Assembly (NCBI GenBank): GCA_947588705.1
Contig: CANPYT010000004.1
Coordinates: 1-64,000 of the forward strand
DNA: 64,000 bases
Direction of reading: 5' to 3'
Source: an uncultured Acetatifactor sp.
GTDB taxonomy: Bacteria; Bacillota; Clostridia; Lachnospirales; Lachnospiraceae
Part shown: positions 58,583-64,000 of the stretch, in pieces
Layout of the letters: every line of letters starts with the position of its first letter
Numbering within the stretch: position 1 is the first letter of the stretch
The notes under the pieces: generated by a model
What the model saw: the letters and a program-made list of their open reading frames with translations, nothing else
What the model was told of the DNA's origin: nothing
Databases searched by the model: none
Made by a program: the position numbers and the translations under genes

Positions 58583-59035
58583 ATGAGAGACCCAAACCCT
58601 ACACCGGCTGACGCACCGTCCGGCCCTAACCCGCCTTATGATGACCTCAAAAAACTCCGCAGAGACCTTCGCGTCACCAGGATCTTTTGCGCGGTCTCTT
58701 CGCTCCTTACCCTTCTCCTTCTGGCGTTCGGTTCCGTTTTTTATCTGACGGTCCGCGAGATACAAGCGGAAGCGGAACCGATCGTGCAGCAGCTCTCCTA
58801 CTTGAATATACCTGAGGTAAACCGTGCCCTGGAGCAGTTTAACGACACAGTGGAAAACGTAAACTGGCCTGAGATCTCCCAGTCTCTGGAGGATTTTGAT
58901 GTTGATGCCTTTAACAATGTCCTGCAGGACCTGGACACGGAAGAATTGTCCAAAGCCCTGAAAAATCTGAATACTGCCATCGAAAACTTAGAGCGCCTCG
59001 GCGAAACATTAGGGAAGCTGCCCTCTCTGTTTTAG
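58583..59035 (+). CDS. Small membrane-anchored coiled-coil hypothetical protein
   Basis: AGGAGG RBS, TM SSLLTLLLLAFGSVFYLTV, helical repeat LNTAIENLERLGETLGKL. Confidence 0.65.
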   Translation: MRDPNPTPADAPSGPNPPYDDLKKLRRDLRVTRIFCAVSSLLTLLLLAFGSVFYLTVREIQAEAEPIVQQLSYLNIPEVNRALEQFNDTVENVNWPEISQSLEDFDVDAFNNVLQDLDTEELSKALKNLNTAIENLERLGETLGKLPSLF

Positions 59036-59037
59036 CT

Positions 59038-60090
59038 TTATCCATGCCAGCGGTCCAAAAGCTTCCTCATCCCCACCACGCGCTTCAGCAGCTCCAGCAC
59101 CACGGAATACGCCAGGCACACGGCCAGAAGCAGCAGGAAAGTAACTCCCGCATACCGGAAACGGTAAATATAATCCCGCCAGAGCGCCATATAAAAGAAG
59201 GTATGCACAAGATAAATGTTCATGGAATGTTTTCCGATAAACCGGATCACCGTACCCACCACCGGAACAGAGTTTACCAGCACGGCGCTCACATAAATCA
59301 GAAACATTGCAATCGGCCCGTCTGCCAGCCACACATAGGTCTCATATACCACATAGTTTTGGCGGATCATAACACAGAGGATGACTCCCGCAATCCCCGC
59401 CATCCACTGCACCGCAGGATGCAGCTTTAACGACATAAGCCGGTCGAGCCAATGTCCGTGCGCCGCGCAGACTCCCATCACAGCCACAAACAGATATCGC
59501 TCCACATCCGGCTGCAGCGTCACCACAAAGGGAGCAAAAAAGGCAGCCAGCATCGCCAGATTCCCCAGCTTTTTCACCAGCCACGCCAGGACCGGCACAA
59601 GAAAGATCAGGATGTAAGCCACTTCCATATACCACCAGGTAAGGTTTAAGGTCGGCGTGTCAAAAAACATGGACAGGCCCGTTGCGTCTGTCAGGAAATA
59701 CAGAAATCCCTGCTTATTCACCCCGTACAGCGACGCATAGTCAAATTTATTCCACCAGAGCAGATTTACACTGAAAAACAAAACCGCAAAATTTGCCATC
59801 AGGATCAAAAAACGCTTCGCCGCCTGCGTGTAAGCGGTTTTCATGGGGGGCATACCATCTTGGGCAAACAGCCCCGCCGAAATCCCATACCCGGTCAGAA
59901 ACACAAATATGGATACACAGATGTTTCCAAATCCAGTAAATGTGAGAAACCCGTTCAATGAGAATGGTTCATATATCACGTCCATGGAAGTGACGAGCAC
60001 CTCATTTTCAAAGAGATGGTACATCAGCAATAAAAGGACCGCGATCCCCTTGGCCGCCGATGAATGCTCTCTGGTAAATGTTTTCTGCAT
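59038..60090 (-). CDS. Acyltransferase 3 family membrane protein
   Basis: SSAAKGIAVLLLLMYHLFE...FVFLTGYGISAGLF. Confidence 0.85.
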   Translation of the reverse strand: MQKTFTREHSSAAKGIAVLLLLMYHLFENEVLVTSMDVIYEPFSLNGFLTFTGFGNICVSIFVFLTGYGISAGLFAQDGMPPMKTAYTQAAKRFLILMANFAVLFFSVNLLWWNKFDYASLYGVNKQGFLYFLTDATGLSMFFDTPTLNLTWWYMEVAYILIFLVPVLAWLVKKLGNLAMLAAFFAPFVVTLQPDVERYLFVAVMGVCAAHGHWLDRLMSLKLHPAVQWMAGIAGVILCVMIRQNYVVYETYVWLADGPIAMFLIYVSAVLVNSVPVVGTVIRFIGKHSMNIYLVHTFFYMALWRDYIYRFRYAGVTFLLLLAVCLAYSVVLELLKRVVGMRKLLDRWHG

Positions 60091-60171
60091 ATCTTACACC
60101 CTCTCTGTAAGCTCTATATTTTCTGCGCCTTCCGCGGCTTCCCCAGCCCTGATCCCTCGCGATCCGTCATC

Positions 60172-62043
60172 TTACTCCTTTTCTTTCCCCGGCTTAGCCG
60201 CTGTGGTCAGTGTAAAACCGTATAGGAAGGGAATGGTAAACAATATGGGGAAAGCATACCTGGGATGATTAAAAAAACAGGGCGACGCCATACAGATCAA
60301 CAGGCTGACCCAAAGAGGAAGCCCGGCCCGAGCCGCCGCCGACATACCTCTCTTTTTCTGATAACAGGTGAGAAAAAACAGCGCCCAGACTGCCGCCCCC
60401 ACATTTTCAAATACCGCCAGCAACGATACGCGCCCCGCAAAACGATAATAAAAGATCAGCAGCTTCTCTGCGTTGGGAAACAGGCCGCCCTGCCGGATCA
60501 CATCGTAGGCCGCCTCATATCGGATACTGTTGCTCACCGCCGGGTCAAACCAGCCGTACACATGGATCAGGAACGCCTCCACATAGACAGCGGGGTGCCG
60601 GCAAAGGCCCCTGAACCAGGCTTTCAGATACGCCGCCAGCTCGGAAGCATCCGCGTCCTTATGAAACAATGCCTTCACCGGATCCGCAAGATCAGGGTCG
60701 TAATTGGCAGCCACGGTGTCCACATCCCCCAGGACAGCCTCAATAGCGCCTTTCTCCTCCGAATCCAGCTCTTCCCGGTACAGCTGCAAATATCTTGCGG
60801 TCTGTTGGAAGGGAATGGATAACATTTCTCCCTTGCTGCCCGGCGTGGCCCCCAGGCCCTGCATCAATAGGAAAAGAATCAGCTCTGCCGTCACAACGCT
60901 TCCCAAAAAAGAAAAAACCAGACATCGGATCCGCTGCCCCACTGTAGGACACCCTTTCAGCAGAAACGCAAAACCGCCGATCCCGGAGAGCAAAACCACA
61001 TACAAGCCGTTGTTGCGGAATAAGATGACCCCCAGCTGGAGCAGGAAAAAAGCCAAAACAAAACGGCGCCGCCCCATCCTCTCCGGTTTCTCCAAAAGCA
61101 GCGCAAAACAGATCACATACCCTACCACCGCCGCGCTGTAGGGAACATCCTTCACCGCGGTAGACGCCATATTGGAATACACCGGGACAAGACAGTAGAT
61201 GAGCAAAAGGCCCAAAAGCAACGAAAACTTCGCCCCCCGCTTTGCCAAAACCGTGATGGTGGCCGCCAGGGCCGCCGCCAGGGCCGCCGCCTGCAGCAAC
61301 ACATAGACAAACAGGCCCGCTTCATAGGAGTGAAAAAGAAATCCTCCCAGCCGGATAAGGCCCCCCATTATCAACGTGTGGAACAGGGGATGGTGCGCCG
61401 TATATCCTCCCGTTCCAATCACCTGTTCGATCTGGCCAATGGCGTCCCAGCAGAGATTTCCCGGAAAGCTTAACAGCAAAAAGGGCAGGTATGCCCCCAA
61501 CAGGATAAGGAAAGCCTTCCGAAAACAATGTTTTCTAAAAAAATGTTCCTCCTCACCCACAAACCGCCGGGACGCCAACCAGGTCCCCAGCATCCCCATC
61601 AGCGCGGACAACAGAAGAGAAAGCCCTGCCGCCGCCATCAAAAACCTGACAAAATTCACGGCGCTCCCAAAGCAATAGCTCCAGGAACCCGTCTCGTTAT
61701 AGCTCTTCCCAAAAAGCAGGGAAAGGGAAAAGAAAACCGCCAGCCCGTCCACGGCTCTCCCTTTCAGCTCCGGGCAAAAAGAATATCCCCGGATCACCTT
61801 TACATAAAAAATCGCGGAAAGGACAAAAAGCAAAAGAAATTTAAAATCATAAGGCCCCAGCAGTTCATAGACCGAAGCTATGACATAGTCAAGCCCCGTC
61901 TCGTAGGACGTTTGCTGCAGCGGCGGATGAAAAACCGCTGTCAGGCCAAAAGCTGTCAAAAAGCTTTTCAGCAGATCCCATGCCATCACGTTTTTGCGAA
62001 ATATACTTCCCTTTGGTCTCATAGGCGTCTCCGTAATCATCAA
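60172..62043 (-). CDS. DUF6020-like polytopic membrane protein
   Basis: LSFPGNLCWDAIGQIEQVIGTGGYTAHHPLFHTLIMGG, multiple TM segments. Confidence 0.75.
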   Translation of the reverse strand: MMITETPMRPKGSIFRKNVMAWDLLKSFLTAFGLTAVFHPPLQQTSYETGLDYVIASVYELLGPYDFKFLLLFVLSAIFYVKVIRGYSFCPELKGRAVDGLAVFFSLSLLFGKSYNETGSWSYCFGSAVNFVRFLMAAAGLSLLLSALMGMLGTWLASRRFVGEEEHFFRKHCFRKAFLILLGAYLPFLLLSFPGNLCWDAIGQIEQVIGTGGYTAHHPLFHTLIMGGLIRLGGFLFHSYEAGLFVYVLLQAAALAAALAATITVLAKRGAKFSLLLGLLLIYCLVPVYSNMASTAVKDVPYSAAVVGYVICFALLLEKPERMGRRRFVLAFFLLQLGVILFRNNGLYVVLLSGIGGFAFLLKGCPTVGQRIRCLVFSFLGSVVTAELILFLLMQGLGATPGSKGEMLSIPFQQTARYLQLYREELDSEEKGAIEAVLGDVDTVAANYDPDLADPVKALFHKDADASELAAYLKAWFRGLCRHPAVYVEAFLIHVYGWFDPAVSNSIRYEAAYDVIRQGGLFPNAEKLLIFYYRFAGRVSLLAVFENVGAAVWALFFLTCYQKKRGMSAAARAGLPLWVSLLICMASPCFFNHPRYAFPILFTIPFLYGFTLTTAAKPGKEKE

Positions 62044-62106
62044 TCCGTCTTCCGCAGGTCTAAAATGCCCGGATTTGCGGCATATTCCCGCGTTACATCC
62101 AACGCG

Positions 62107-63285
62107 TTACATCCAATAAGTAGCTCCCTGGCAGAGGGCGGACCAGAAAGCAAATCCGCAATACACCTGGTAAGCCAAAATAGAAAAGGCTGCTGCCGCA
62201 AAGGGTATCCTCAGATATTTATTCTGAAAGATCCCCCGTGGATGCTTCAGCAGCTCCACGACCTTTACAACACTCCATATCATGACCAGGAAGATCCCAA
62301 AGGAATATCCCCACATAAAATTCCCGTCCCGAGCCCTGGCGCCGGTTTCTGACAGGAATGTCACCTGTATCAAAGCTACGCCCCAGACCAGCCAGGCAAA
62401 CAGATACCACTTATCCCGAAACAATTCTTTCCATAAAAAGACCAACACAAACAGGGGAAACGCAATAGACAAAAGCAGAGTAGCCTTCGGATGCAGACTG
62501 TGTAATGTCAGTGTGTACCCATAACGGATCTCGATGCCATTCCCCGTATCGCCGCCAAACAACACCATATTCTGCCAAAGGACCACAAACAGGGACGGTA
62601 TTACCGTCAGCCCAAACAGCAAGACCTTCAGGAACGGAACTTTTTGAAACAGGTCCGCCAACAGGTACAGCGCCATGACCGGCGCAAATACCATGCAGAA
62701 GCTGGGCTTTACCGCATTTACCAGAACAAATGCCCCGGCCATCAGGATCCATTCCCGCCCGGAAATGCCTGAACGGTATTTCTCCTCCAGGCGCAAATAA
62801 AGGATCAGCACAAGGATCCCGCAAAATTTCATGCAAATATAGGTGGAATTGTGCCATATCGAAGCGGACTGATAACCGATATAGCGCTGGTAATGCGCAG
62901 CCCGCACAAAAAAGGGCATGGCAATATTGCAGACATAACTGAACAACAGAATAAGAGGGCCGGGAATCTCTTTACAACCTGTCCTCTCTAAGATCGTTTG
63001 AAAAAGGACATACGTCGCCGCTATTGTCCCCACCGTAATACAGCCCAAAAACAGGGCAGTCAATTGATTTCCAAATGGCGTCAGAAAGAATAACTGATAC
63101 AAGATCGCAGTCAGGCTGTAAAACCAATGATCGTCCACAGCCATACTGATGTGATATGGCAGGTCTGACTCGTAAGGCATTCCCTCTACATGGAAAGTCT
63201 GTTTATAATACAAATAGACACAGAATGCGCCGTACACCAGAATCAGTGCCCACAGCAATCCCTGAAAAAATCTGCTCTTCTTCAT
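62107..63285 (-). CDS. Polytopic membrane hypothetical protein
   Basis: 392-aa ORF with many TM segments, downstream of a similar envelope cluster. Confidence 0.65.
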   Translation of the reverse strand: MKKSRFFQGLLWALILVYGAFCVYLYYKQTFHVEGMPYESDLPYHISMAVDDHWFYSLTAILYQLFFLTPFGNQLTALFLGCITVGTIAATYVLFQTILERTGCKEIPGPLILLFSYVCNIAMPFFVRAAHYQRYIGYQSASIWHNSTYICMKFCGILVLILYLRLEEKYRSGISGREWILMAGAFVLVNAVKPSFCMVFAPVMALYLLADLFQKVPFLKVLLFGLTVIPSLFVVLWQNMVLFGGDTGNGIEIRYGYTLTLHSLHPKATLLLSIAFPLFVLVFLWKELFRDKWYLFAWLVWGVALIQVTFLSETGARARDGNFMWGYSFGIFLVMIWSVVKVVELLKHPRGIFQNKYLRIPFAAAAFSILAYQVYCGFAFWSALCQGATYWM

Positions 63286-63397
63286 CTAAGCCTTCCTTTT
63301 CCGGCATTTTCCGATCCGCCCCCATACAGGCAGGGCGATCCTGCTTTCGCTATTCTATTATTATAAACAGTCCATGAGCCGATTGCAACGCTGTTTC

Positions 63398-63754
63398 TTA
63401 CTTTACCACTGTAAAATTCGTCTTGTCCTTGGACTTGGAGCGAGACTTGGTATTTTTCTCCTTCTTTTTTTCCGGCTGCTCCAGCTCTCCCGTCGCGATC
63501 TTCCGTTCATATTCCTCAAGGACCTTCTTAAGGTTATCGATATCGTTCCGCCACTGAATCTCCGCTTCTTCCGCGGTGTGAGTCTGGTAATAAAAATCCG
63601 TGTCATGCAGGCCAAAACAATCACAAGTCATCATCTTTCTGCGCTCCACTTCACTCCGCATCAGTTTCTCCTTTATTGTCAGCTTCTGCGGATCCTTTTT
63701 GCTTTTTGCGCTGAGAAGGTTTTTCATCTTGCCCTTTCGCATATTAACCCTCAC
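63398..63754 (-). CDS. Conserved-looking hypothetical protein, Lys-rich C-terminus
   Basis: 118-aa ORF; CDCFGLHDTDFYYQTHTAEEAEIQWRNDIDNLKKVLEEYE. Confidence 0.5.
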   Translation of the reverse strand: MRVNMRKGKMKNLLSAKSKKDPQKLTIKEKLMRSEVERRKMMTCDCFGLHDTDFYYQTHTAEEAEIQWRNDIDNLKKVLEEYERKIATGELEQPEKKKEKNTKSRSKSKDKTNFTVVK

Positions 63755-64000
63755 CCCTTTCAGATATTATGATAACACAATGTTTTAAAATATTCCACCT
63801 TTTTTATGCAATAATTTATATTTTATAAATTTCGTCCGTTCCCAGGATACGCTTCTTAAACCCGCACCGTCCTCCGGTACCGCCGCGCCGTAGCAGAAAG
63901 GCTTCTCCGGCCGCTGATTCTCAGCATTCCCGCTTTTGTCCAAAAAAACACCAAGAAAAGAAACGGGATCGTTCCTTTCCCTGGCCGTCCGTCTTCCATA

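Overview
The window looks chromosomal and Firmicutes/Lachnospiraceae-like (inference from gene families and TTGACA/TATAAT-type promoters). It carries mostly core and surface or secretion genes: an ECF sigma factor with a membrane partner, a two-subunit class I fumarate hydratase, and a complete Tad/Flp pilus locus (about 7.0-16.9 kb, minus strand). There is also a flagellin/FliS island behind a SigD-like promoter, glgB, rsmA, a heterodimeric ABC exporter pair, two c-di-GMP signalling proteins, a MATE transporter, a GH42 beta-galactosidase, and a Fur-family regulator with a DUF2899-type permease. RNA/DNA modification enzymes, a surface-polysaccharide/acyltransferase block and three tRNAs (Ser-GCT, Lys-CTT, Pro-CGG) complete it. 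The strongest unannotated signal is a dispersed modular family of palindromic elements with GTAACAGTTCAGC...GCTGAACTGTTAC ends, 28 to about 190 bp long. At least five to eight copies or fragments are present. Four complete copies are each flanked by an 8-bp direct repeat (8/8 or 7/8 identical), which indicates MITE-like transposition. The GTAA tips plus 8-bp duplication suggest IS66-family mobilisation (inference). One 28-bp copy supplies both the stop codon and the intrinsic terminator of a membrane protein gene. Other notable items are a 21-unit perfect 11-bp tandem array with helically phased A-tracts, a TPR/acidic-repeat/degenerate-AAA protein, a TadC with an apparent extracytoplasmic Ig-like insert, and a REC-HD-GYP-GGDEF protein with a second degenerate GGDEF. 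All assignments come from reading motifs by eye; no database search was run.
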